From Haloferax sulfurifontis ATCC BAA-897 (GTDB taxonomy: Archaea > Halobacteriota > Halobacteria > Halobacteriales > Haloferacaceae), in NCBI RefSeq assembly GCF_000337835.1, contig NZ_AOLM01000011.1:1-64000 (forward strand): a stretch of 64,000 bases of DNA, written 5' to 3'. The position numbers were made by a program, and so were the translations under genes. Positions 33,755 to 41,739 of this stretch are shown piece after piece; position 1 is the first letter of the stretch, and every line of letters starts with the position of its first letter. The notes beneath the pieces are model-generated. The model did no database searches. It was not told where the DNA came from and worked only from the letters and a program-made list of their open reading frames with translations.

Positions 33755-34408
33755 ATGTCCGACATCCCGCTCGAACACGTCCACGTCGAACCGTCGGAGC
33801 CGACCGACGGACCGGCTCCCGCCGTCGTCCTGCTCCACGGTCGCGGCTCGAACGAACAGGACCTCCTGTCTATCGCACGGGAGTTCCCCGACCACGTCCA
33901 CGTCGTGAGCCTCCGCGCGCCCGACCGCCTGCAGGGCGGCTACACGTGGTACGAACTCGACCTCTCGGAGGGCGGACTCCACCAGAGCCAACCGCACGCC
34001 GAGCAGTTCGAGCGCTCGCGGACCCTCGTCCGCGAGGCCGTCGCCGGCGCGGTCGAGGCGTACGACATCGACCCCGACCGAATCGGTCTCCTCGGCTTCA
34101 GTCAAGGCGCGATTACCAGCCTCTCGCTCCTCCTCGACGACCCCGACGACTACGCGTGGGTCGTCGCGCTCCACGGCTACCTCGCGGACTCGCACGCCGA
34201 CCTCGAACCCGAGGGCATCGCCGGCAAGCCGGTGTTCGTCGGCGGCGGGTCGATGGACCAGATAATCCCGGCCTCGCGGGTCGAACGCGCGGCCGAGCGA
34301 CTCCGCGAACTCGGCGCGGACGTGACCGCGAACGTCTACGGCGCGCCCCACGGCGTCGGCCCGGACGAGCTACAGGACGTGGTCGCGTTCGTCGAAGCCC
34401 ACGTCTGA
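33755..34408 (+). CDS. Alpha/beta-hydrolase, phospholipase/carboxylesterase family
   Basis: A 217-residue serine hydrolase. VVLLHGRGSNEQDLL contains the oxyanion-hole region, LLGFSQGA the nucleophile serine in the GxSxG elbow, GGGSMDQIIP the catalytic aspartate, and APHGV the histidine. This is the small cytosolic carboxylesterase/acyl-protein-thioesterase-like family. The start ATG at 33755 gives an N-terminus directly leading into the fold. Physiological substrate unknown. Confidence 0.88.
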   Translation: MSDIPLEHVHVEPSEPTDGPAPAVVLLHGRGSNEQDLLSIAREFPDHVHVVSLRAPDRLQGGYTWYELDLSEGGLHQSQPHAEQFERSRTLVREAVAGAVEAYDIDPDRIGLLGFSQGAITSLSLLLDDPDDYAWVVALHGYLADSHADLEPEGIAGKPVFVGGGSMDQIIPASRVERAAERLRELGADVTANVYGAPHGVGPDELQDVVAFVEAHV

Positions 34409-34477
34409 GCCCCCAGCGGAATCACTCATCCTTCCCCGTTCGGCAGGTTGAAACCGCTCGCACCCCAACGCGCGGCT

Positions 34478-34852
34478 ATGAGCACGCAGACGACGCGGCT
34501 CGAAGAACTCGGGCGCGAACTCGGCGAAGCCATCGCCGACCATCCGAAGTACGAGGCCTACGAGGAGGCGAAAGCCGCCGTCGAAGCCGACGACGACGTG
34601 CAGGAACTCATCACCGAGTTCAATCAGCTCCGCGAGGAGTTCAACGTGTCCCGGCAGATGGGCGAAGCGACCCAAGAGGGGCTCCGGAAGGTCCAGGCGG
34701 CCCAAGAGGAACTCCACTCCGAACCCGTGATGGAGGAGTACCTCCTCGCGCAGGCCGAACTCGTCGGCGAGTTAGAGAAGATTAACCAGGCCATCTCGGA
34801 GCCGCTGTCGGTCGACTTCGGCGGCGAGGCCGGCGGCTGTTGTCACGACTGA
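34478..34852 (+). CDS. YlbF/YmcA-family protein with C-terminal Cys-Cys
   Basis: A 124-residue, almost wholly helical protein (KAAVEADDDVQELITEFNQL, LRKVQAAQEELHSEP) matching the Com_YlbF family. In Bacillus, YlbF and YmcA form with YaaT an iron-sulfur complex that steers RNase Y. The archaeal protein ends in a tail GGEAGGCCHD whose adjacent cysteines and histidine could ligate a metal. It precedes the ParA-like gene on the same strand by 63 bases. Archaeal function is not known. Confidence 0.85.
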   Translation: MSTQTTRLEELGRELGEAIADHPKYEAYEEAKAAVEADDDVQELITEFNQLREEFNVSRQMGEATQEGLRKVQAAQEELHSEPVMEEYLLAQAELVGELEKINQAISEPLSVDFGGEAGGCCHD

Positions 34853-34915
34853 GGTCGGTTCGACGGACTCGTTTTCGCCGCAGGTTCAAGTACCAAGCCG
34901 GGGCCAGCCCCGGCT

Positions 34916-35533
34916 ATGTTGGCAATCGCGGGCGGCAAGGGCGGAAGCGGGAAGACCACCACGACCCTCGGACTGGCGAGCGCGCTCGACGGCCCGGTGC
35001 TCGCCGTCGACGCCGACAGGGACATGCCGAACCTCCACGCGATGGCCGGCGTCGAACGCCCGGTGGACGCCGCGCCGGGCGCACCCGTCCGAGAGCCGTC
35101 GGTCCGGTCGCATCCGACTGACCCGACCGTCTCGGTGCTACCGGCACCCACCGGGACCGACGACGACGCCTTCGAGCGGTGGCTCCGAACCGCCGCGGAC
35201 GACGAGCGGCGGGCGGTCGTCGACTGCCCCGCGGGGGCCGGCCCCGACGCCGCCGTCCCGCTCCGCGTCGCCGACGGCGTGGTCGTCGTGTCGCCGCTGT
35301 GCGCGCCGGCGCTCCGCGACGCCGCGAAGACGGCCGCGATGGCGCGGGCGCTCGGCACCCCCGTCGTCGGATGTGTCGTCTCGCGGTCACGAATGGCCCC
35401 CGAGGCGGTGTCCGACCTCGTGGGCGCACCGGTGCTCGGGACCGTTCCGGAGGAGTCGTCGCCAGTCCTCACTCGTCCGACAGTTCGGGCGGCGTACAGT
35501 CGAATAGCCGACAGGATTCCGGGGAAGGAGTAA
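34916..35533 (+). CDS. ParA/MinD-family ATPase
   Basis: A 205-residue deviant-Walker ATPase: MLAIAGGKGGSGKTTTTLG holds the KGGxGKT P-loop at the very N-terminus, VLAVDADRDMPNLH is the switch I region and AVVDCPAGAGP the Walker B. It is shorter than typical MinD (about 260 residues) and lacks an evident C-terminal amphipathic membrane helix, so it may be a specialised haloarchaeal ParA-like protein. It is followed 26 bases later by a RecA-like ATPase gene, with which it likely forms an operon. Confidence 0.85.
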   Translation: MLAIAGGKGGSGKTTTTLGLASALDGPVLAVDADRDMPNLHAMAGVERPVDAAPGAPVREPSVRSHPTDPTVSVLPAPTGTDDDAFERWLRTAADDERRAVVDCPAGAGPDAAVPLRVADGVVVVSPLCAPALRDAAKTAAMARALGTPVVGCVVSRSRMAPEAVSDLVGAPVLGTVPEESSPVLTRPTVRAAYSRIADRIPGKE

Positions 35534-35559
35534 TATGAGTCACCGCCTAACACGTGAGC

Positions 35560-36183
35560 ATGCCTCGACTGGCGACGGGAATCGACGTGCTCGACCGCCA
35601 ACTCGGCGGGGGCATTCCCGCGGGGAGCATCGTCCTCCTCGCCGCCAACCCGGCCAGCCAGTCTGAACTGTTTCTCCACGAGCTGACGACCACGCGGGGG
35701 ACGCTGTGGCTGACGACGATTCGCTCCGAGCAGGCGGTCACCGACGCGCTGGAGCGGAACCCGGTCCCGACCGGGAACCCCACCGTGCGCGACGTGGGCG
35801 GCGACGCCCCGCTGGACGCCGCGAGCAGTCTGGTCCGCGACCTCCCGGAGGGCGCGAACCTCGTCATCGACGTGGTCGACGTGCTCGAACGGAGCGAGCC
35901 GCCCCGCTACCGGCGCTTTCTCAACGACCTCCAGACACACATGGTCAACACGCAGGGGCTGACCGTCCTCCACGGCCTGAAAGGCGAGACGATTCCCGAC
36001 AACCGCGACCTGACCGAGCACATGGCCGACGTGGTGTTCGACCTCGACACGAAGATAGACGGCTCGGAAATCGTCAACCGACTCGCGGTCCCCAAGTTCC
36101 GCGGGGGGCGGGCGCTCGACGAGACCATCAAGCTCCGGCTGGCGGAGCGCGTCACCGTCGACACCAGCCGCGACATCGCCTGA
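35560..36183 (+). CDS. RecA/KaiC-superfamily ATPase-like protein (HTR-like)
   Basis: A 207-residue protein with a KaiC/RadA-like start (PRLATGIDVLDRQLGGGIPA) and downstream core strands (NLVIDVVDVLE, GLTVLHGLKGE). The P-loop is degenerate: where GxxGxGKT is expected the sequence reads LAANPASQSELF, lacking the lysine, so ATP hydrolysis is unlikely. Such proteins are often annotated HTR-like in haloarchaea. The ATG at 35560 lies ~26 bases after a TAATAT element; a GTG at 35554 is an equally possible start. It pairs with the ParA-like gene upstream. Confidence 0.75.
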   Translation: MPRLATGIDVLDRQLGGGIPAGSIVLLAANPASQSELFLHELTTTRGTLWLTTIRSEQAVTDALERNPVPTGNPTVRDVGGDAPLDAASSLVRDLPEGANLVIDVVDVLERSEPPRYRRFLNDLQTHMVNTQGLTVLHGLKGETIPDNRDLTEHMADVVFDLDTKIDGSEIVNRLAVPKFRGGRALDETIKLRLAERVTVDTSRDIA

Positions 36184-36213
36184 GCGTCGCTTCGGAGGCG
36201 AGCCGGCCGGCGT

Positions 36214-36480
36214 TTAGAACACGAAGAAGCCGAACGTGCCGAGCGTGACGACCGCGGTGAGCGCCATCCACGTCCGAGCGGACAGCGCCGCGCCGCGGGA
36301 GAAGACGTAGGCGAAGTACGGTGCGAGCGGGGAGAGACGGTAGACGAACGGCACCTCGATGCCGACGCCGTATTCGAGCGAGAGGGTCAATGCGACGGTA
36401 CAGAGCCCGGCGACGAGCGCGACTTTCACGTCAGTGAGGTCGCGGAACTGCTCCGTCGCGGCGTCGTCTGGCGAAGCCAT
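36214..36480 (-). CDS. Small membrane protein, 88 aa
   Basis: An 88-residue protein with a short soluble N-terminus (MASPDDAATEQFRDLTD) and two to three hydrophobic segments (VALVAGLCTVALTLSL and WMALTAVVTLGTFGFFVF). It converges with the RecA-like gene and is downstream of the FKBP gene on the same strand. No family recognised. Confidence 0.65.
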   Translation of the reverse strand: MASPDDAATEQFRDLTDVKVALVAGLCTVALTLSLEYGVGIEVPFVYRLSPLAPYFAYVFSRGAALSARTWMALTAVVTLGTFGFFVF

Positions 36481-36553
36481 GGCTACGAAGCGGTCGGAAG
36501 GCGAGTATCAAGAAGCCGCCGGTTCGCCGGGAGAGCGAGGGCGGCGGACTCGC

Positions 36554-37486
36554 TTACTCTTCGTCGGCGTCGAGTTCCGCGGCGAGTTCGTCGGCGTCGA
36601 TGTCGACGTCCTCGATTGCCTCTTCGATGTCGGCGCCGCCCGCGCCGCCCATCATACCGCCGAGGCCGCCCATGCCGCCCATGCCGCCCTCGATGGTCTC
36701 CTGCACGATGACGCGGTCGATGTCCAGCCGCTGCATGATGTCCTGTGCGATCTGTTGCTTGGAGAACATCCACTGCTGGTTCATCGTCATCTGCGGCGTC
36801 GCCTCGATGTAGAGCGTGTCCTTCTCGACGGTGACGGTCTCCGTCTCGGGCTCGGCGTCTTCGTCCTCGTCGTCGTCGGACTCGACGACCTGCTCCTCTT
36901 CGACCTCGTCCGTCTGAATCCAGACTTCGGGGGCCTGCTGGAGGTACATCCCGAGGAGGCCGGAGGCCTGCTCCTCGCGGTCGTCGACGAGGTCGAGCAC
37001 TTCGTACTCGTATTCGAGGTCCTCGCCGGCGAGGGGGTGGTTGAAGTTGACGCGGGCGCGACCGCCGATGATGGTCTCCAGACGGCCCTGGTCGCCGTCG
37101 ATGGTGACCTGCGCGCCGGGGTAGCGGTCGTCCTCGTCGATCTTGTTGGCGCTGACCGTGCGCACCTCGTCCTCGTCGTACTCGCCGAAGGCGTCGACCG
37201 CCGGAATCTCGACGGTACCCTCGTCGCCCGCCTCGGCACCGATGAGGGCCTCGTCGACCTCGGGGAAGACGTGGCCGGCACCGACGATGACGACGCGGGG
37301 CTCGAACTCGTAGCCCTCGACGTCTATCTCGGCCTCTTCGGCCACTTCTTTGTCCGTCGTGTCGACGACGTCGCCGTCCTCGATCGTTCGCACCGTGTAC
37401 GCGAGGCGGACGAAGTCGCCGTCCTGAATACCGGACTCGACCTCTTCATCGACCTGCTCGGCCTCCGCCTGCTGTTCGTCGCTCAT
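36554..37486 (-). CDS. FKBP-type peptidyl-prolyl isomerase, SlyD-like with C-terminal extension
   Basis: A 310-residue archaeal FKBP. The isomerase domain (FVRLAYTVRTIEDGDVVDTT and VFPEVDEALIGAEAGDEGTV) is interrupted by an insert-in-flap chaperone domain (ARVNFNHPLAGEDLEYEYEV), as in SlyD and long archaeal FKBPs. The C-terminal ~120 residues add an acidic region and a helical part (MTMNQQWMFSKQQIAQDIM), then a Met/Gly-rich stretch (GGMGGMGGLGG) and an acidic tail. It assists protein folding in the cytoplasm. The ATG at 37486 is used. Confidence 0.9.
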   Translation of the reverse strand: MSDEQQAEAEQVDEEVESGIQDGDFVRLAYTVRTIEDGDVVDTTDKEVAEEAEIDVEGYEFEPRVVIVGAGHVFPEVDEALIGAEAGDEGTVEIPAVDAFGEYDEDEVRTVSANKIDEDDRYPGAQVTIDGDQGRLETIIGGRARVNFNHPLAGEDLEYEYEVLDLVDDREEQASGLLGMYLQQAPEVWIQTDEVEEEQVVESDDDEDEDAEPETETVTVEKDTLYIEATPQMTMNQQWMFSKQQIAQDIMQRLDIDRVIVQETIEGGMGGMGGLGGMMGGAGGADIEEAIEDVDIDADELAAELDADEE

Positions 37487-37641
37487 ACACGCTACGTGAC
37501 TCGTGCGACCCTTAAGAATCACGTTTCGCCGTCGCGACGCGTTCGAGGCGGCCGACCGCCGGGAACTCGACCCCGAGGGCCGCTGTGTGGTCGAATCGCT
37601 TATATCATCGTCAATAGTTATAGAAAACGAGGCGTGTTCAC

Positions 37642-38121
37642 ATGGCACAGACTGGCTTGTTCCTCGGGTTCGTCCTCGGCGTCGTACTGCTGGCGCTCAC
37701 CGTGTTCCTGACCGGCCGCGGCTGGCGACACTACTCCGTCACGAGCGTGCCGATGCCGACCGGTGGCGGCTCGTCGGGGCGCGCGGGCGGAAGCGATACC
37801 GAGAGCGGAGCCGCCGCTGGCCGCTGGGCCGACGACCCGACGGTCCTGTCGCTCGTGTTTCTCCTCGCGGCGCTCGGGTTCGGCGCGGTGGCGGTGCTTT
37901 TCGTCGGCGGAAGCGCCATCCCCGAGGGCGTGTCGAACGCCGCGGGGCCGGTCCTCGTCGCCGGGACGCTCACCGTCGTCGTCGCGTACCTCTTCTACGG
38001 GACGTACCACGCCGCGCGGGGGCGCGGACTGACGCGGTCGCAGGCGACGCTCCTCGGGTCGTGGGTGCTCGGCCTGCTGTCCGTCGTCGGTATCGTACTC
38101 AGGTTGGTGGGATTCCTCTGA
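37642..38121 (+). CDS. Small membrane protein, first of a respiratory-region operon
   Basis: A 159-residue protein with four hydrophobic segments and a polar Gly/Ser-rich loop (about 35-60). A CTTATAT element lies near 37598-37604, ~40 bases upstream of the ATG. It is followed with one base of spacing by the 38123 gene, and then by two more overlapping genes, so four membrane proteins are co-transcribed toward the cox genes, which lie on the other strand. Family not recognised. Confidence 0.7.
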   Translation: MAQTGLFLGFVLGVVLLALTVFLTGRGWRHYSVTSVPMPTGGGSSGRAGGSDTESGAAAGRWADDPTVLSLVFLLAALGFGAVAVLFVGGSAIPEGVSNAAGPVLVAGTLTVVVAYLFYGTYHAARGRGLTRSQATLLGSWVLGLLSVVGIVLRLVGFL

Positions 38122-38122
38122 G

Positions 38123-38830
38123 ATGGCGACCTCGTACGCGGGGCGGCTCGACCCCCGACACGCGCCGCGGCTGTGGTGGCTCGCGGCGCTCTGCTGGGTC
38201 GAGGCGCTCGCCGTCGGGGCGTATCTCTCCGCCGCGCCGGAGCGCGTCGAGAGCCTCCGATACCTGTTGTACCCGCTCGTCTGGATAACCGTCGGCGCGG
38301 CGGCCGTCCTCTGGACCGACCCGCCGCGGGCGAGCCGTCGGGCGCGACTCGTCGCCGGCGCGGTCGCAGTCGCGTACTTCGTCGTCCTCGCGTCGCTGGC
38401 CGGGTTGGTGTCCGTTGACCTCGCCGCGCTTCTCGGCGGGAGCCACGGCCACGTCGCCGCGCACCGCCCGCCCGGCTGGCAGTTCTCGCTCGCCGCGCCG
38501 GGATGGGGGCCGCGAGTGGGCTACGCCGGCGAAGCCGTTTCGGCGACGTTCGTCCCGTACCGCGTCGCCGGCTACCTCGCGCTCGCGTACCTCGTCTACG
38601 CCGCCGTCCTCGACGCCGCGAAGAGCGCGCTCTCGGGGGCGCTCGGACTCGTCTCGTGCGTCGGCTGTACCGTCCCGCTCGTCGGCGGGCTCACCGCGGG
38701 GGCGGCCGGCGGCACCGGCGTCGTGAGCGCGCTCCGGGCGCTCTCGGTCGACATCTCGACGCTGGTGTTCGTCGTCGCCGTCGCCCTGCTCGCGGTCGGG
38801 CCGGCGCTGGCGGAGCGGGCGCGCCGATGA
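38123..38830 (+). CDS. Membrane protein of the cox neighbourhood, DUF7546-like
   Basis: A 235-residue protein with about six hydrophobic segments. A VSCVGCTVPLVGGLTAG stretch contains two cysteines in a membrane-edge position, possibly metal- or redox-active, and there is a His-containing loop GGSHGHVAAHRPPGW. It resembles a haloarchaeal family found beside cytochrome oxidase genes (I recall DUF7546, unverified). The stop overlaps the next gene's ATG by four bases. A role in oxidase assembly or copper handling is inferred only from position. Confidence 0.7.
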   Translation: MATSYAGRLDPRHAPRLWWLAALCWVEALAVGAYLSAAPERVESLRYLLYPLVWITVGAAAVLWTDPPRASRRARLVAGAVAVAYFVVLASLAGLVSVDLAALLGGSHGHVAAHRPPGWQFSLAAPGWGPRVGYAGEAVSATFVPYRVAGYLALAYLVYAAVLDAAKSALSGALGLVSCVGCTVPLVGGLTAGAAGGTGVVSALRALSVDISTLVFVVAVALLAVGPALAERARR

Positions 38831-40252
38831 GCCGACGCGCCGCGGGGGCGGTCCGCGACGGAGGTCGACGCGGCGCAGTCTGGACCGCGGCGCTCGCGGT
38901 CGCTTCGGTCGCTTTTTTCGACGCCGGCGCTCGCGCACGCCGGGTCGCTGGCCGGGTCGCTCCGCTCCGTTCCGGCCCCGTTCTGGCTCGTCGTCGTCTC
39001 CGGCGGCGGCGTCGTCTGCGTCTCGTTCCTGCTTTCGGCGTTCGTCACCGACGACGAGACGCTCGACGCCTTCGGGCGCGCAGGCGTTCGAATCGGGGGA
39101 GTCGCCGGAGCCGTCACAACCGCGACGGCCGCGCTCAGGCTCCTCGGCGTCGCCGCGCTCGTCCTCGTCGTCGCCTTCGGGCTGTTCGGGCCGCCCGTGG
39201 GCATCGCCAACCTCGGCGTCCTGCTCGTTTGGGTCGGCTGGTGGGCCGGGTTCACGATGATCACCTACCTCCTCGGGAACGCGTGGCCGCTCGTGAATCC
39301 GTGGCGGACGCTCGGCGCGGCGCTTCGGGGTCGGCTCGGGAGCGAATGGAGGCTGTCGCGGCCGTACCCCGACCGACTCGGGTCGTGGCCGAGCGTCGCC
39401 GGCCTGCTCGGACTCGTCTGGCTGGAGGTCGTCAGCCCGCTCGCGGCGAACCCGCGGGCGCTCGCAACCGTGGTCGTCGCCTACACCCTCCTCATCGTCG
39501 GCGGCGCGGTCGTCTACGGCGACGCGTGGTTCCGCCGCGCCGACCCCGTGGCTCGGGTGTTCCGGCTGTACGGCCTGCTCGCGCCGGTCCGGCGGGGCGA
39601 CGACGGCGGCCTCTCGATTTCGGTCCCCGGCGCGGGGCTGGCGCGCACCCGCGAGCGACTCGATGCCGACGACGTGGCGTTCGTCGTCGCGCTCCTCTGG
39701 GTGACGACGTTCGACGGCCTCGTCGTCACCACCGCGTGGGGGCGCGTCCTCGACGCCGCGGCTCCGGCCCCCGCGTGGCTCGTGAACCTCGTCGGAATCG
39801 TCGCGGGCTTTCTCGTCTTCCTCGGCGGCTACCGACTGGCCGCGCGGGTCGCCCGCGGAACCGCCGACACGTACGTGACCGTCGGCTTCGTCGCCGGCTG
39901 GTTCGCGCCCGCGTTGGTCCCCATCGCCGCCGGCTACCACCTCGCGCACTTCCTCGGCTACGTCGTCGGCCTCGCGCCCGCGCTGGTCGCGGTCGCGGCC
40001 TCGCCGCTGTCGCCGCCCGCGAACCCCTCGGTGCTGGCCGTCCCGGCGTGGTTCGGCGGCCTCCAGTTGGCGTTCGTCGTCCTCGGCCACCTGCTTTCGG
40101 TGTGGGTGGCCCACGCCCGCGCGTTCGACCTCTTTCCGGGCCGCCTGCAACCGCTCCGGAGCGAGTACCCCTTCGTCGCCGTCACGGTCTGCTACACGAT
40201 GGCGAGCCTGTGGGTCGTCGCCCAACCGACGGTCGGAGGTGTCGCGGGATGA
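38827..40252 (+). CDS. Multi-pass membrane protein with reading frame broken by one extra base
   Basis: Starting at the ATG that overlaps the previous stop, the frame gives MSRRAAGAVRD and a hydrophobic signal core (TAALAVASVAF), then meets six Ts at 38913-38918. In that frame the protein turns into Arg-rich nonsense; moving one base restores STPALAHAGSLAG, a signal-peptidase site, and about 445 residues of clean membrane protein with 9-10 helices to the TGA at 40252. The expected length with five Ts is 474 residues. The gene is thus frameshifted as sequenced, by mutation, slippage or a base-call error. The start of the next gene overlaps its stop (ATGA). It is probably an unclassified haloarchaeal membrane family. 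Confidence 0.7.
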
Positions 40253-40560
40253 GTCGCGAAGTGAGTCACGGGATGAGTCGCGAAGAATCGGTCGTCGTCC
40301 CCGAAACCGCCGTCCCCGACGGCGAGACCGCGGCCGCGACGTGTCCCTACTGCGACCGCCCGTTCCGACACAAGCGACTCCGGGACCTCCACGTCGGCGA
40401 CGCCCACGAGGGACTGCGCGACGGCGAAACCGCGGCGTACGAGGCGGCGGTCGAGGCCGAGGCCGAAGACCTGTTCGTCTATCACCTGAAGGTCGCCGGC
40501 GCGCTCGGCGTGGTCTTCACGGCGCTGTTCCTGCTCGCGGTCGTCGGCTTCAGCTTGTGA
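40249..40560 (+). CDS. C2H2-type zinc-finger protein with C-terminal membrane helix
   Basis: A 103-residue protein. Residues ~32-55 form a zinc finger: CPYCDRPFRHKRLRDLHVGDAH supplies two cysteines and two histidines in C2H2 spacing. A Glu/Ala helix follows and the C-terminus is one membrane segment (LGVVFTALFLLAVVGFSL). It overlaps the upstream membrane gene by four bases and is the last gene of the operon. A membrane-tethered zinc finger in a cox neighbourhood suggests a role in assembly or metal handling rather than transcription, but this is inference. Confidence 0.8.
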   Translation: MSREVSHGMSREESVVVPETAVPDGETAAATCPYCDRPFRHKRLRDLHVGDAHEGLRDGETAAYEAAVEAEAEDLFVYHLKVAGALGVVFTALFLLAVVGFSL

Positions 40561-40584
40561 ACCGCCGTTCTCGTGGCGAGCCGG

Positions 40585-40797
40585 TCAGGCATGGTCGCCG
40601 CCGCCGCGTTCTCCCTCGTGGGGGTCCGGCAGGCGCATCACGACCCCGGTGAGGACGCCGACGCCGACCAGCGCGACGACGCCGCCGACCACGACGAACG
40701 ATTCGCTCGTGCCGACCGCCTCCGAGCCGAGGAGGACCGCGAGTCCGAGGACGACTGCTCCGAAGGCGGCCGCGAGTGCGACGGTAGTCCGATTCAT
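40585..40797 (-). CDS. Small two-helix membrane protein, 70 aa
   Basis: A 70-residue protein: MNRTTVALAAAFGAVVLGLA opens the first hydrophobic segment, VVGGVVALVGVGVLTGVVM forms the second, and the C-terminal tail is polar with histidine (DPHEGERGGGDHA). It converges with the zinc-finger gene. The ATG at 40797 is preferred over an upstream start at 40812. It resembles small membrane proteins that accompany haloarchaeal cytochrome oxidase genes (possibly DUF7520, unverified). Confidence 0.65.
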   Translation of the reverse strand: MNRTTVALAAAFGAVVLGLAVLLGSEAVGTSESFVVVGGVVALVGVGVLTGVVMRLPDPHEGERGGGDHA

Positions 40798-40917
40798 GCG
40801 TAGTGTTACCACGGCAAAGTCAAAGAAGGTACGTGCGAGTGCGGAGGAGGAAAAAGAGATTCTGTCGAAGCCCTCAGTTACGGATAGTTTTCTGCGGTTG
40901 TGCTGAATAGAGTGCGC

Positions 40918-41112
40918 TTAGTTATCGGCAGACAGTTCGTCTCTTTTCACGAGGAGCACTATCGCCATAACCACCGCAAATGTCGTGTGTGACATCCTCA
41001 GAGTGTTGGTATCAACTACATCCGAAAACTGAGTTAACACGATAACGAACGCGGAACCATAGAGTAGACACGGAACAATGAGGTAAACGGTAAGCGCCCT
41101 GTTTCGTTCCAT
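40918..41112 (-). CDS. Small two-helix membrane protein, low GC
   Basis: A 64-residue protein starting MERNRALTVYLIVPCLLYGS with two hydrophobic segments and a short acidic C-terminus (KRDELSADN). Its region is markedly less GC-rich than neighbours. A reverse-strand GAATATAC element (41137-41144) lies 29 bases before the ATG, which supports a leaderless gene. Family not recognised; possibly a recent acquisition. Confidence 0.5.
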   Translation of the reverse strand: MERNRALTVYLIVPCLLYGSAFVIVLTQFSDVVDTNTLRMSHTTFAVVMAIVLLVKRDELSADN

Positions 41113-41238
41113 ACCGACTGATTTCTCCGACAGAACGTATATTCGCCGGAGATACGTGTGTTTCCTGCCTGTATCACACAGTTCTATCAGCTTCTAACGA
41201 GTTCGACAGAGCCACAGAAAGAGACGAATAGCGCCCAG

Positions 41239-41472
41239 TCAGGCCGCGTTCTCGCCGGTCGTCGCGGCCGCGACGACGAGCGCGAAGACGGCCACCGCGA
41301 GCACGAGGCCGGGGCCGACGACGAGCGGGTCGGTGAGTCCCCCGGGGGCGACGCGGGTCATCATGACGGTCACGCCGACGCCGACGGGGACCGAAAACAG
41401 GAGCGCGTAGCCGACCGCGACGAGCGTTTCGCGGGAGCGCCAGCGGGAACGGGAGTCGGCTCGCACGGTCAC
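41239..41472 (-). CDS. Small membrane protein in the cox operon, 77 aa
   Basis: A 77-residue protein with an Arg/Ser-rich N-terminus and two hydrophobic segments (ETLVAVGYALLFSVPVGVGV; GPGLVLAVAVFALVVAAAT). Its ATG overlaps the stop of the cox subunit IV-like gene by four bases, so it is the last gene of the cox operon. It is probably an accessory or small oxidase subunit. Confidence 0.7.
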   Translation of the reverse strand: MTVRADSRSRWRSRETLVAVGYALLFSVPVGVGVTVMMTRVAPGGLTDPLVVGPGLVLAVAVFALVVAAATTGENAA

Positions 41473-41738
41473 AGGAGCGAGTACGACGCCGCGAGCGTGA
41501 GCGCCAGCGCGGCCGCGAGGCCGATGCCGACCAGATACGTCAGCGACCGCGGTTCGAACCGGAGGTGCTGGAAGTACGCCGCGACCAGCACCGCCTTCGC
41601 GGCCGACAGGACGAGGATGACGCCGAAGGCCAGCCAGTAGCTCAGTCCGGCGAACTCGACCAGCACCTGGACGGTCGCCGAGACGAACAACACCGCGTAA
41701 ATCGCCGTATAGAGTTTCGTTGACACCATTTCTGTCAC
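41469..41738 (-). CDS. Cytochrome oxidase subunit IV-like protein
   Basis: An 89-residue protein with three hydrophobic segments, matching the COX4_pro/CyoD-type small subunit: a first helix near the N-terminus (YTAIYAVLFVSATVQVLVEF), a middle one ending AKAVLVAAYFQHLRFEP, whose KAxLVAxYFMHL-like motif is characteristic, and a last one (LVGIGLAAALALTLAASYSLL). It begins with GTG immediately after the subunit I+III stop; an internal ATG three codons in is an alternative. It stabilises the oxidase complex in the cell membrane. Confidence 0.85.
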   Translation of the reverse strand: MTEMVSTKLYTAIYAVLFVSATVQVLVEFAGLSYWLAFGVILVLSAAKAVLVAAYFQHLRFEPRSLTYLVGIGLAAALALTLAASYSLL

Positions 41739-41739
41739 C

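Noticed and set aside
38099-40225. 708-aa reverse-strand open frame opposite the membrane gene operon
   Set aside because: Arg/Asp/Gly low-complexity shadow of the plus-strand genes, with no domain pattern.
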